From SZUA-100 sp965248135 (GTDB taxonomy: Bacteria > Pseudomonadota > Alphaproteobacteria > Rhizobiales > Rhizobiaceae), in NCBI GenBank assembly GCA_965248135.1, contig CBDFIN010000012.1, forward strand, positions 558,001-622,000: 64,000 bases of DNA. The letters are read 5' to 3'. Within the stretch, counting starts at the first letter, position 1. The number at the start of each line of letters is the position of its first letter. The notes beneath the pieces were generated by a model. That model was not told the DNA's origin. It was given only the letters and a program-made list of their open reading frames with translations, and made no database searches. Positions 42,223 through 51,478 of this stretch are shown one piece after another. The translations under genes were made by a program, and so were the position numbers.

Positions 42223-43473
42223 TCAGGTCACCGCTGCCCGTTTGGCATATTTTTCGTCCCGCCAGGCGCCGCTAGCAAGGATTTGGTGCAAAATATTCGC
42301 CGCCTCCAAAACATCCTTAAAACGCAGATAAAGCGGTGCAAAGCCAAACCGCATAACATTCGGCATCCGAAAGTCGCCAACGACACCATGGGCGATCATT
42401 GCCTGTACGATCTCATAGCCGTTATCATGGGTGAGCGAAATCTGGCTGCCTCTAATATTGGCATCGCGTGTACTGGCGATGCCAATGCCGTGCTCTTGTC
42501 GAAAACTGTCGACACAATCGAGAAACAGCGTGGTCAATGCCATGCTTTTTTCGCGTACCATATCGATATCGAACCTGGTGGCGATCTCCAGTCCCGGTTG
42601 AAGAGCACGAAAGTTTAAAACCGGCTGCGTACCACAAAGAAATTTTTTAATCCCCGCATCAGCCTGATAAGAGCGGTCAAAGGCGAATGGCGCGCTGTGG
42701 CCCCACCATCCCGTCAACGGTTGGCTAATGGTTGGCAAGTGTCGGCGGGCGCAATAGATAAATGCCGGAGAACCCGGGCCGCCATTGAGATATTTGTAGG
42801 TACAGCCAATGGCCAGATCGATATTGTGGCGCGTCAGCTCCACCGGCATGATGCCGGCGCTGTGGCAAAGATCGACGATTACCAGAGCGCCTCTTTCGTG
42901 GGCGTATTTTGTGAGCGCGCCGATGTCGCGAATTTCCCCGGTGCGATAGTCAACGTGATTGACCAGCACCACCGCCACGTCCTCGTCGATCAAACTTTCG
43001 ATCATATCGCCATCTTTGCCCTGCAGACGGATGGCGCAGTCTTTAGCGAGCGAGGAGACACCCTCAAGCATATAGAGATCGGTAGGAAAGCTGCCTGCCT
43101 CGGCGACAATTGTATTTCGCTCCGGCCGCAGTGAAAGGGCACCGTTCACCGCCTTGAATATATTGATCGAGGTCGAGTCACAAACGACCACTTCGTCATC
43201 ATGCGCGCCGATAATCTGGGCGACCATGGCGCCGAGCGTCGATGGAAGTTCGAACCAGCCGGCCGAATTCCAGCTGGCAATCAGATCCTGCGCCCATTCC
43301 TTGCGGCCAACCACATCAAGGGTCGCCAGCGCATCCAATGGCGCTGCCCCCAGCGAATTGCCATCAAGATAGATGACATTTTCCGGTAGATAAAATAGTT
43401 CTCGCGCTGCTGCCAAAGGATCATCAAAATCCAGCGCTGCCGCTCGTTGTTTATATTCCTCAAAATCGCCCAA
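42223..43473 (-). CDS. kynU: Kynureninase
   Basis: A 416-residue fold-type I PLP enzyme cleaving kynurenine to anthranilate and alanine. Seen: VIYLDGNSLGA (33-43), VCDSTSINIFK, NHVDYRTGEIRDI, IVDLCHSAGIMPVEL and the PLP-lysine block GCTYKYLNGGPGSPAF, then GWWGHSAPFAFDRSY. These are specific to kynureninase. The start appears to be TTG at 43473. No tryptophan dioxygenase or formamidase gene lies in the window, so the upstream steps must be encoded elsewhere. Confidence 0.93.
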   Translation of the reverse strand: MGDFEEYKQRAAALDFDDPLAAARELFYLPENVIYLDGNSLGAAPLDALATLDVVGRKEWAQDLIASWNSAGWFELPSTLGAMVAQIIGAHDDEVVVCDSTSINIFKAVNGALSLRPERNTIVAEAGSFPTDLYMLEGVSSLAKDCAIRLQGKDGDMIESLIDEDVAVVLVNHVDYRTGEIRDIGALTKYAHERGALVIVDLCHSAGIMPVELTRHNIDLAIGCTYKYLNGGPGSPAFIYCARRHLPTISQPLTGWWGHSAPFAFDRSYQADAGIKKFLCGTQPVLNFRALQPGLEIATRFDIDMVREKSMALTTLFLDCVDSFRQEHGIGIASTRDANIRGSQISLTHDNGYEIVQAMIAHGVVGDFRMPNVMRFGFAPLYLRFKDVLEAANILHQILASGAWRDEKYAKRAAVT

Positions 43474-43643
43474 AACCGTCTCACTTTGTGCATGGAGTTC
43501 GCCATTTCTGCTGCATAGCTATAACGGCCAAACCGCCATCTATCCAGCTGCATTCAGCAACAAGATCACTGAGCACCAATGGTTTTTGGGATGACGTCAG
43601 GAGTTCTTCATAACCAAATAAACGGTATTGTAGTCAAATGGAT

Positions 43644-44366
43644 TCAGGCCGGAAACACCAGAGTGTTTTTTGTTCGCCTGTCGCGGACCTCGCCTGCGTC
43701 GCGAAACAGTGCCCTTTGCTCCAAATAGTTGGAGCGGAAAAACGGATACCGGCGAAAAATACCCCTTTCTGGATGCTTTGTTTCCGTCCTAAGCATCACC
43801 ACATTCATGTCCACATAAGGGAAATGCCTGATGTCAGAAACCTGTTTTGAATGAAATACCCGTTTATAAAATGCTGCATGCTCTGTTCTGACCGTCGAAA
43901 GTCCATAGCTGGCTTTAAAATATTGCGCCGCCATGATCGGAATTTTCATCATCGCCAAAGGCAACTCTGGATAAACCAATGGCACATTGCGCTCAGTCAC
44001 AAACCTGCTGGGATCGATAAAAACCTGACCGGCATCAAGCCACGGGTTGAGAATGTCGGAAAAAGCCATCATGCTGGGGGAATGTGGATGTTCTTTGGAC
44101 AGAATGCTAAGCCTGATCGAACTGACGAGCTCACCCGCAATGTAGATACCAAACAAATGCTTGTTGGGGGTTGTGTCTAGTTCGTCGGTACAAAGTCGTT
44201 CGGCATTTGGCGGAATGAAATTTTCCCGCCGATAGGCTTGATATCGCAATCGATAGATAGCTTCGAAATCCTCCGCGTCTTTGGTCGGACGGATATCGAT
44301 GATTTCAAAAAAATCTCGCATCCGTGATTCGAACGAGACCAATCCAATCTTTTCTGCCGCTGCCAT
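43644..44366 (-). CDS. FeeM-like N-acyltransferase (acyl-homoserine-lactone-synthase fold)
   Basis: A 240-residue GNAT-fold protein resembling N-acyl amino acid synthase FeeM and, distantly, LuxI. Seen: IYRLRYQAYRRENFIPPN (about 40-57), DELDTTPNKHLFGIYIAGELVSSIRL (in pieces, 62-88; the conserved Asp/Glu-rich and SSIRL strands), IDPSRFVTERN and a C-terminal FFRSNYLEQRALF. FeeM takes an acyl group from acyl-ACP and joins it to an amino acid, giving a membrane-active or signalling lipid. No LuxR-type receptor or acyl carrier protein lies beside it. Downstream is kynU on the same strand, 170 bp away. Product unknown. Confidence 0.75.
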   Translation of the reverse strand: MAAAEKIGLVSFESRMRDFFEIIDIRPTKDAEDFEAIYRLRYQAYRRENFIPPNAERLCTDELDTTPNKHLFGIYIAGELVSSIRLSILSKEHPHSPSMMAFSDILNPWLDAGQVFIDPSRFVTERNVPLVYPELPLAMMKIPIMAAQYFKASYGLSTVRTEHAAFYKRVFHSKQVSDIRHFPYVDMNVVMLRTETKHPERGIFRRYPFFRSNYLEQRALFRDAGEVRDRRTKNTLVFPA

Positions 44367-44565
44367 TTCTACCTCGGGTCAATAATAAACTCTGGGCAAG
44401 ATATGGTTACAATTTTGTTAAAATTCATAAATTGGCGGATTATGACAATTTTTCTAGTATTTCAAGTAAATACTATTCACAACAACCCGAAGAAGTCGTG
44501 ATATGTTCTTGTGCGATATTCAAGCATTAATATCAATCTCCCTTGGTATAACTCATGAAGATTCT

Positions 44566-44642
44566 CTAGTGGTTCTGTACCAACATTTTCATCCCGTTGC
44601 AGCACCCATATTTGCAAATGTTGGAATCAAAAGAACCACTAG
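44566..44642. repeat. CTAG palindrome, type U1
   Basis: A 77-bp unit with the same sequence as 14571-14647 except for a few bases, followed by a 13-nt linker CAAGTTGTTGAAT. Confidence 0.9.
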
Positions 44643-44655
44643 CAAGTTGTTGAAT

Positions 44656-44734
44656 CTAGTGGAATTTTCGAATTTGACATTTGAAAATGAATGAAGCTGC
44701 AAGTGGGTACCAAATGTCAAATTCATTCCACTAG
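44656..44734. repeat. CTAG palindrome, type U2
   Basis: A 79-bp unit equal to 14826-14904 with few changes. The U1-linker-U2 pair fills most of the 435-bp gap between the FeeM-like gene and the GGDEF-EAL gene, the rest of which shows nothing. Confidence 0.9.
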
Positions 44735-44801
44735 GAGAACACCCAAATGGCTGTGTGTCGCCAGACCAAAATCAGATTCTGGTCACCGTGTCGGTTTGGT
44801 A

Positions 44802-47159
44802 TTATATTGCCTTTAGAGAACGGCGACGCTCCAGGTCCAGTGAAACCTGATCAGCGTTGAGCATTTGATCACCCTGCCAGGCGTTGACCAGTTCACGAAT
44901 TCCCAGCTTGGAAAGCGGTGGACTAAACAAAAATCCCTGGATTTCATCAACCATAACTTCATCCATGATAATCTTGAGCTGCTCCTCGCTCTCGACGCCT
45001 TCAACAACGGTAGAAAGACCAAGTTGACTGGCCATCTGCGTAATGTTCTTGCACATTGTCAAGGATTTCTGATCACTTTTGATGTCAACGACGAAGGAGC
45101 GGTCGATCTTGACCTTGTTGAGTGGCAGGCTGTGCAGGTAGCTCAAGCTGGAATAACCCGTGCCAAAATCATCAAGCGAAATTCGTACACCCATGTCGCG
45201 GAATTTGTTAAGAATCACTTTGGCCTCGTCAACATCGCGCAACATCACTGATTCAGTGATTTCGAGTTCCAATCTGCTGGCAGCCAATCCTGTCGACTCC
45301 AACACCTGCTCGACCACCTTGACAATATCACTTCGCCTGAACTGAATCGCCGATAAATTGACCGCAACGCGGACATCATCTGGCCAATGACAACATTGAA
45401 TACAGGCATTGTGAAGCACCCACTCGCCAATATTGATGATCTGTCCCGTATCCTCGGCGATTGGTATGAATGTTGAAGGTGAGACATTTCCAAGCACCGG
45501 ATGATCCCAACGAATGAGCGCTTCGCAAGTATTGATTTTTTTTGATTTAACACTGACCAGTGGCTGGAACCAAATACTCAGTTGATCACGGTCCAGCGCC
45601 CGGCGCAATTCGCTTTCCAGACCAAGACGGGTCTCCATCTCAGCACCCATATCGGGATGATAAAACATCCAGATACCCTTGCTTTGTCTCTTTGCTTTGT
45701 AGAGTGCCAAATCCGCGTTTCGCAACAATCTGTCGGATTCTCGGACGCCATCGATGGTTGTGGTAATGCCAATGCTGGTTCCAACGACAATATCATGGCC
45801 GTGTATCCGGAATGACTGTTGCAGCGAGTCTATAACTATACCCGCAAGAGTGGATGCATCTTCCTTGCACACCAAATTGGTTAGCATGATAACGAATTCA
45901 TCGCCTCCCAACCGGCAAACAGGATTATTTATTCCAGCAATACATTTTAGCCGCTTGGCAACCCGGCGAAGCAACTCATCACCGGTGGGATGACCAAACG
46001 TATCGTTGACTTGCTTGAATTCATCGATATCCAGCAGCAATATGGCGCAATGGTTATCATTTTCAGTGTAACTCAGACTATTGTTCATCAAGGCCCGGAA
46101 ATAGGCTCGATTAGGAATTCCGGTCAAAGAATCATAGCGTGCCATGCGCTTGATTTTCCTATCGGCATCAATGCGGGCGGTAATATCTTCGAATACCACC
46201 ACAGTGCCACCACTCTCCATATGTCGAAAGCTGAACTGAAAAGTCCTATTGCCGGAAACGTCGATCTTCATGGATGGAATTGGGTCGCTTTTAATGTGGG
46301 TCTGCAAATGCATGATCAAGCGGCGACTTTGCTGAGGAGAAAGGTCGCCAGTCTTGACGCAGTTTGAAACTAGTTTTCTAAAACTGGCACCGGTTTGGTG
46401 GATCAGAGATTTGCAAAGAAGTTCGCCGGCCATCTCATTGGCGACAACCAATCGGGCATCTTTATCGAACATGCAAAGGCCATGAGGCATGTTGTTCAGC
46501 GCGGTGTCAAATCGCTGCACCAGCTTGCTCACTTCCATTTGGCCAATGACTGCGGTCAAAAGGGTATTGCGAAGCCGGTCTGCGATTGACTTGGCACTGG
46601 CGAAAAAAGGCACCAACATCACCGCCAGAAGTGACATATAGGGGTCTGGATGAATCAAAAGCCCGACCACCAATGGAACGCTTATACAAATCAACTGGAC
46701 ATTCACCAGCAGCTTGATACCAAAATTCCGCCCGAATACACCGATCATGTTCACTACGGTGGCTGAAATTGCGATCAGTTCTGCCGCACTGTCATCAAGA
46801 GCGAATAAAGTGTAGAAACACCAATAGCCGAGCACTCCTGCAGATATGGCTGAACCGATTACATATCGTCTTTCCCAGATTTTTATCTTGGCCCGATCAG
46901 TTAGGGTCGACTTCAACGCTTCGAACCTGTTGGCGTCGATGAAACGCAAGAGACCGACAATTGCAAGAATCACGGCGCTTAGGTAGAGTGGCAAGGCGCC
47001 GGTTTTCCAGGCGGTGACAATTATTGCCGCTGCGGTGGCCGCGGAACCGAATATCAGTGATTTTTTTTCACAAAATAGGGAGCCTACCACCGACAGATAA
47101 ACATCTGTCGGCACCCTTTTTTCAACAACCGGATTATTGAAAATATTGTTTATTTTCAC
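44802..47159 (-). CDS. Membrane GGDEF-EAL protein (c-di-GMP turnover)
   Basis: About 785 residues. The N-terminus has about six hydrophobic helices (for example LIFGSAATAAAIIVTAW, LYLSAVILAIVGLL, AISATVVNMIGVFGRNFGI, ISVPLVVGLLI), then a PAS-like segment (ALNNMPHGLCMFDKDARLVVAN), a GGDEF domain with intact CRLGGDEFVIML and an EAL domain with CEALIRWDHP, DDFGTGYSSLSYL and IDRSFV. Both catalytic motifs look intact, so it could make and degrade c-di-GMP, with one activity usually dominant. I prefer GTG at 47159 (AGGGA about 8 nt before) to the TTG just upstream. Confidence 0.88.
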   Translation of the reverse strand: MKINNIFNNPVVEKRVPTDVYLSVVGSLFCEKKSLIFGSAATAAAIIVTAWKTGALPLYLSAVILAIVGLLRFIDANRFEALKSTLTDRAKIKIWERRYVIGSAISAGVLGYWCFYTLFALDDSAAELIAISATVVNMIGVFGRNFGIKLLVNVQLICISVPLVVGLLIHPDPYMSLLAVMLVPFFASAKSIADRLRNTLLTAVIGQMEVSKLVQRFDTALNNMPHGLCMFDKDARLVVANEMAGELLCKSLIHQTGASFRKLVSNCVKTGDLSPQQSRRLIMHLQTHIKSDPIPSMKIDVSGNRTFQFSFRHMESGGTVVVFEDITARIDADRKIKRMARYDSLTGIPNRAYFRALMNNSLSYTENDNHCAILLLDIDEFKQVNDTFGHPTGDELLRRVAKRLKCIAGINNPVCRLGGDEFVIMLTNLVCKEDASTLAGIVIDSLQQSFRIHGHDIVVGTSIGITTTIDGVRESDRLLRNADLALYKAKRQSKGIWMFYHPDMGAEMETRLGLESELRRALDRDQLSIWFQPLVSVKSKKINTCEALIRWDHPVLGNVSPSTFIPIAEDTGQIINIGEWVLHNACIQCCHWPDDVRVAVNLSAIQFRRSDIVKVVEQVLESTGLAASRLELEITESVMLRDVDEAKVILNKFRDMGVRISLDDFGTGYSSLSYLHSLPLNKVKIDRSFVVDIKSDQKSLTMCKNITQMASQLGLSTVVEGVESEEQLKIIMDEVMVDEIQGFLFSPPLSKLGIRELVNAWQGDQMLNADQVSLDLERRRSLKAI

Positions 47160-47829
47160 CAATTTTTCCCTAGAAAGAACAGGAATAAAGATACATCTTC
47201 CTGTTAGTACAATAGTAAAGAAGATAAATTGTATTCAGGTATTGTTAATTGCAGGTAAACCAAAATGCATCATGCCGGTGGTAGATACAATTGCGAAGTG
47301 CAATACCTTAGGTTTTAGCTCAAGTGTCTCATAAGCGACTGATAGTAAAGGGTCTGATGATCGCTTCTCGGCGTAAGCGACCTTGACAATCAATCACTTG
47401 TGAAAAAGTGGCCTGGAACCCTTTCAAGGCTAATTCCGCCTTGAAAGGCGTTGGTTGACCAAAAGGTACAGCACATCAAACACATTGCAAGCGTTGCACT
47501 TCACTCTTGAATTTACCGGTTGCAAATCCAGAAAACTGTTGCAATCCTTTAGTGTTCAATTCAGACCACCCACCTATCAGCACGCTGAAGAACGATTGAT
47601 TTCCCATCGGGATGATGGCGCGTCAGTTTGATTAGCCCGCTTTTTAAGGCCAAAAATCGATCTAACCGCATCGCCCCTGCCGAAACAGGCAAGATGCTTT
47701 GTCCAGCTTGAGCCAGCTATCTGCCAGGTGCCGTCAAACTTGCATCGAGAAAATGCCGTGATATCGGTTGCCCGATGGTCAATATGGGCATAGGGTCCAA
47801 CAACCACGAACCAGGCCTGTAATTCTGCC
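47160..47829. other. 670-bp divergent intergenic region
   Basis: Lies between the GGDEF-EAL gene (minus) and the glycosyltransferase operon (plus). It contains a strong hairpin at 47420-47448 and no gene I can support; an 84-codon minus-strand frame (47577-47831) has no ribosome site and no recognisable product. Promoters for both flanking genes should lie here. Confidence 0.4.
47420..47448. other. Perfect 11-bp hairpin
   Basis: CCTTTCAAGGC, 7-nt loop, GCCTTGAAAGG. There is no following T-run, so it is not a classic terminator; it could be an operator or RNA element. Confidence 0.5.
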
Positions 47830-50313
47830 ATGAACTATGAATCTGCCGGGATGCGGCGACTGGATAACGCTCGTATCTTGATGTACAGTCATGATACATT
47901 TGGTTTGGGCCATTTACGGCGTTGTCGGGCGATTGCCCACGCGCTGGTCGAACGTTTTAAAGGCGTAACCGTTCTAATTATTTCCGGATCGCAGATTGCC
48001 GGCGCCTTCGATTTCAGGGCGCGGGTTGATTTTGTCAAAATCCCCAGCGTCATCAAACTTTACAACGGCGATTACACTTCTATCGGCGATCATATCGATC
48101 TGCAGGACACACTGGAAATGCGGCGTTCGGTGATAGAAAACACAGCCGAAGCGTTTGATCCACATATTTTGATCGTCGACAAGGAGCCGCTTGGTCTTAG
48201 AGGGGAACTGGAATCAACTCTGATCAGACTGAAGGAAAAGGGTGCTACCCTGGTTCTGGGTCTTCGCGATGTGATGGATTCTCCAGAATTGCTGGAAAGA
48301 GAATGGACCAAAAAAAACGTTCTTTCGCGGATGGAAGAACTTTACGACCAGATCTGGATTTACGGACCTCAATCATTCTGGCAGCCATTGCAGGGTCTCG
48401 AACTTCCCCCCGGGCTCGAAGAGCGCATAACTTACACCGGCTTTCTTAAACGCGAAGTTCCCGCAGACGAACATCATATGGCATTCAGTTTGCCCGACAG
48501 TTATATCCTCGTTACTGCCGGCGGTGGTGGCGATGGTGCCGGGTTGATGAGGCTAGTGCTTTCGGCACGGGAGCACCACCAACATCTGACATTTCCGCTA
48601 GTTATGGTGCTCGGACCGTTCATGAAGGGCGATCTGCAGGAGGAGATTCACCAACGGGCGGAAAAGCTCAAAAACATTACAGTGATCGATTTTGACAATG
48701 AGCTCGAGACCATTTTGAACCGGTCCAATGCCGTCATCGGCATGTGCGGCTACAACACATTTTGTGAGATATTGTCGTTTGACAAGCCAGCGCTTTTCAT
48801 GCCGCGCACGCTGCCGCGAGAGGAACAGTTGATACGCTCGGAGCGGGCCAGCGAACTCGGCTGGTCCTCGATGTTGAGCGCGGAGGATGCGGAAAACCCT
48901 GGTTCGATGGTCGATGTGCTGCGGGATTTACCGACCCAGCCAAAACCTTCCCAATCCCCGTCGCCAATCGATCTTACCGGACTGGATCGGGTCTGTGAAC
49001 TGGTGGAAAATGCCCTCGGCGATGCTCTTGTGGGGGAGGCTGCCGGTGCGACAAGGGACATTGCGGTCGTGCTGAAAGGCTATCCGCGTCTGTCCGAGAC
49101 TTTCATTGCACAGGAAATCAGGGCACTCGAACTGGCCGGGCATCGGCTGCAGATAGTCTCGCTCCGTCACCCGACCGACACCAAAAAGCACCCGGTGCAT
49201 GATCAGATAGAGGCTGCAGTAAACTACTTGCCTGAATATCTTTATCAGGAACCATGGCGGGTGGTGAAGGGATGGTGGCGGGCCCGACGAATGATTGGAT
49301 ATCGCGCCGCACGCAAGGTCTGGCTGCGCGATTTGGTGCGCGACATGACCGCCAACCGTGTTCGCCGATGGGGACAGGCGCTGGTGTTGGCCAGTGAGTT
49401 GCCGCAAGAGGTTTCATGGCTTTACGGTCATTTTATTCACACGCCTGCATCAGTCACTCGTTATGCGGCAAAAATGCGCGATCTGCCCTGGTCTTGCTCG
49501 GCCCACGCCAAGGATATCTGGACCTCACCTGATTGGGAACTTTCAGAAAAGCTTGACGATGCTCGCTGGACTGTCACCTGCACGGCCGGTGGCGCGTCAC
49601 ATCTGAAAGAACTGGCAGCCGGCCAGGACCAGGTACATCTGGTCTATCACGGTCTGAATCTTGAGCAGTTCCCGGTTCCGGCAAACCCAAAACCTGACCG
49701 CGATGGCAGTGACAAGAATGATCCCATACGCCTGATTACGGTCGGCAGAGCGGTGGAAAAAAAGGGATTGGACATTCTTTTGGCGGCGCTTTCAAGGCTT
49801 CCTGAAAACCTCCACTGGCGTTGGACCCATATTGGAGGTGGCCCATTGCTTGAGCAACTAAAGCAACAGGGTCAAGACCTTGCACTAATGGACAGGCTGG
49901 AATTTCAGGGCTCGCAGTCGCAGCAAAGCGTGCTGGAGGCCTATAGAGAAAACGACATATTCGTGCTGCCATGCAGGATTGCCGCAGATGGTGACAGGGA
50001 TGGTTTGCCGAATGTCATTGTCGAGGCGCAAAGCCAGAGACTTGCCTGCATCTCGACGCCAATCTCCGGTATCACCGAACTGGTCGAGAACGGTGAAAAC
50101 GGCCTTTTGGTGGAACCGGACAATATCGCCCTTCTTGCCGGGGCGATTGAACGGCTTGCCCGCGACCCGGACCTGCGGACAAAGTTTGGCAAAGAAAGCC
50201 GCAAGCGGGTGGAGAAAGGTTTCGACGCCGACAACGAGATTACCTTGCTGCTTGATCTCTTAAACGGTCAAAAGGCCCGATCCTTTGGCGTTGCGCATGG
50301 TTCTCATGGCTGA
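47830..50313 (+). CDS. Two-domain glycosyltransferase fusion (MurG-like + GT4)
   Basis: An 827-residue fusion. Residues about 10-400 resemble MurG/GT28-like transferases (MYSHDTFGLGHLRRCRAIAH at 18-37, VTAGGGGDGAGLMRLVL, MCGYNTFCEILSFDKPALFMPR). Residues about 415-815 are a GT4 enzyme (LKGYPRLSETFIAQEIRALE, VTVGRAVEKKGLDILL-like TVGRAVEKKG, GGGPLLEQL, CRIAADGDRDGLPNVIVEAQ, PISGITELVENGENGLL). A Pro-rich linker (PTQPKPSQSPSPIDLTG, about 364-380) joins them. It starts a three-gene operon of glycosyltransferases; the next start lies within its end. The product is probably an exopolysaccharide or glycolipid; sugars unknown. The start could also be the ATG at 47851. Confidence 0.85.
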   Translation: MNYESAGMRRLDNARILMYSHDTFGLGHLRRCRAIAHALVERFKGVTVLIISGSQIAGAFDFRARVDFVKIPSVIKLYNGDYTSIGDHIDLQDTLEMRRSVIENTAEAFDPHILIVDKEPLGLRGELESTLIRLKEKGATLVLGLRDVMDSPELLEREWTKKNVLSRMEELYDQIWIYGPQSFWQPLQGLELPPGLEERITYTGFLKREVPADEHHMAFSLPDSYILVTAGGGGDGAGLMRLVLSAREHHQHLTFPLVMVLGPFMKGDLQEEIHQRAEKLKNITVIDFDNELETILNRSNAVIGMCGYNTFCEILSFDKPALFMPRTLPREEQLIRSERASELGWSSMLSAEDAENPGSMVDVLRDLPTQPKPSQSPSPIDLTGLDRVCELVENALGDALVGEAAGATRDIAVVLKGYPRLSETFIAQEIRALELAGHRLQIVSLRHPTDTKKHPVHDQIEAAVNYLPEYLYQEPWRVVKGWWRARRMIGYRAARKVWLRDLVRDMTANRVRRWGQALVLASELPQEVSWLYGHFIHTPASVTRYAAKMRDLPWSCSAHAKDIWTSPDWELSEKLDDARWTVTCTAGGASHLKELAAGQDQVHLVYHGLNLEQFPVPANPKPDRDGSDKNDPIRLITVGRAVEKKGLDILLAALSRLPENLHWRWTHIGGGPLLEQLKQQGQDLALMDRLEFQGSQSQQSVLEAYRENDIFVLPCRIAADGDRDGLPNVIVEAQSQRLACISTPISGITELVENGENGLLVEPDNIALLAGAIERLARDPDLRTKFGKESRKRVEKGFDADNEITLLLDLLNGQKARSFGVAHGSHG

Positions 50314-51475
50314 AAGACCGAAAGGACGGGTGCTGTTTTATGTTCAGCACCTGCTTGGGGTCGGACACGTGTTTCGCGCCCGCCGCTTGTGCGAAGGGTT
50401 CGCTGCGGCCGGGTTAGTAACTGAAATCATCTTTGGTGGCACACCATTGCCGGACCTGCATTTTGCTGCTGATCGTGTGCATTTCCTGCCGCCGATCAAG
50501 GCCGGCGCCATTGACTATTCCTTCAATGTCGATGGCAATGGAGATCCGCTGACAAAGGATTATATGGCCCTGCGTCAGCAAAAACTATTGGAAATATTCT
50601 CCACCCTTGAACCCGATTTGATTCTGATAGAGGCCTGGCCCTTTGGCCGCAGGGTGGTTGCCGGTGAGATAAGGGCGATGCTTGGCGCGGCAGCGTTGCG
50701 GCCAAAGCCACCTCTTGTTGTAACATCGGTCCGCGATATCCTGCAGGAAAACCGAAAAGCGGGCCGCAGCGAAGAGACGGTTGAGGCGGTGATAAAATAT
50801 CTCGACAAGGTGCTGGTGCACAGCGACCCGCACCTCATCCAGCTGAAAAGCACATTTCCACTAGAAACGGAAATTGCCGACAAGATTTCCTATACCGGCT
50901 TCGTTCGCGCTGCTGAAACGGCGTTACTTGAGGACACCGAAACATTTGACGTCATCGCCACCATTGGCGGCGGCGCATTTGGCGGCGGCATGATCGAGAC
51001 AGCTCTTGAGGCAAGAGCGCTTTCGTCGCTGAAAAAGGCGCAATGGTGTCTCTGCACCGGCCCGAATTTACCGCAAGAGAGTATTGAGAAGTTGCACCGA
51101 AACTGCCCTTCAGGTGTAATGATGAAGACATTCTTGCCAAATCTGGCGGCACACCTTCGCCAGGCAAGGCTTTCTATCTCGCAGGTCGGTTATAATACCA
51201 CTATGGACGTTTTGAACGCCGGTAAAAATGGTGGCTGCCGTGCGGTGTTGGTTCCATCAGATATTGCCGGGCAGAGCGAACAGTTGCGCCGGGCAGAATT
51301 GCTTCACCTGCACGGTCTTGCTGTCAATTTGCCGGAGTCCCGGCTCACAGCACGAGCATTAGCCAAGGCAATCGAAGAGGCACTGGCGCTGCCACGAAGG
51401 TCAACAGATATCGATTTTGGCGGCGTCGAAAAGAGTGCTGAATTGATTGCCGGCATGATCGCGGCGAAAGGATAG
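50306..51475 (+). CDS. MurG-like glycosyltransferase
   Basis: A 389-residue GT-B protein with RVLFYVQHLLGVGHVFRARR at the N-terminus, closely similar in pattern to the first domain of the preceding fusion. Further blocks are LIEAWPFGRRVVAGEIRAML, VTSVRDILQE, VIATIGGGAFGGGMI and SISQVGYNTTMDVLNAG, with a donor-site LVPSDIAGQSEQLRRAE. The start overlaps the fusion gene by 8 bp; ATGs at 50297 and 50306 are both possible. The resemblance to its neighbour suggests an old duplication. Acceptor and donor unknown. Confidence 0.82.
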   Translation: MAERPKGRVLFYVQHLLGVGHVFRARRLCEGFAAAGLVTEIIFGGTPLPDLHFAADRVHFLPPIKAGAIDYSFNVDGNGDPLTKDYMALRQQKLLEIFSTLEPDLILIEAWPFGRRVVAGEIRAMLGAAALRPKPPLVVTSVRDILQENRKAGRSEETVEAVIKYLDKVLVHSDPHLIQLKSTFPLETEIADKISYTGFVRAAETALLEDTETFDVIATIGGGAFGGGMIETALEARALSSLKKAQWCLCTGPNLPQESIEKLHRNCPSGVMMKTFLPNLAAHLRQARLSISQVGYNTTMDVLNAGKNGGCRAVLVPSDIAGQSEQLRRAELLHLHGLAVNLPESRLTARALAKAIEEALALPRRSTDIDFGGVEKSAELIAGMIAAKG

Positions 51476-51478
51476 TTG

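Noticed and set aside
47577..47831. An 84-residue minus-strand gene divergent from the glycosyltransferase fusion
   Set aside because: No ribosome site, no recognisable product, and its start overlaps the other gene's start.
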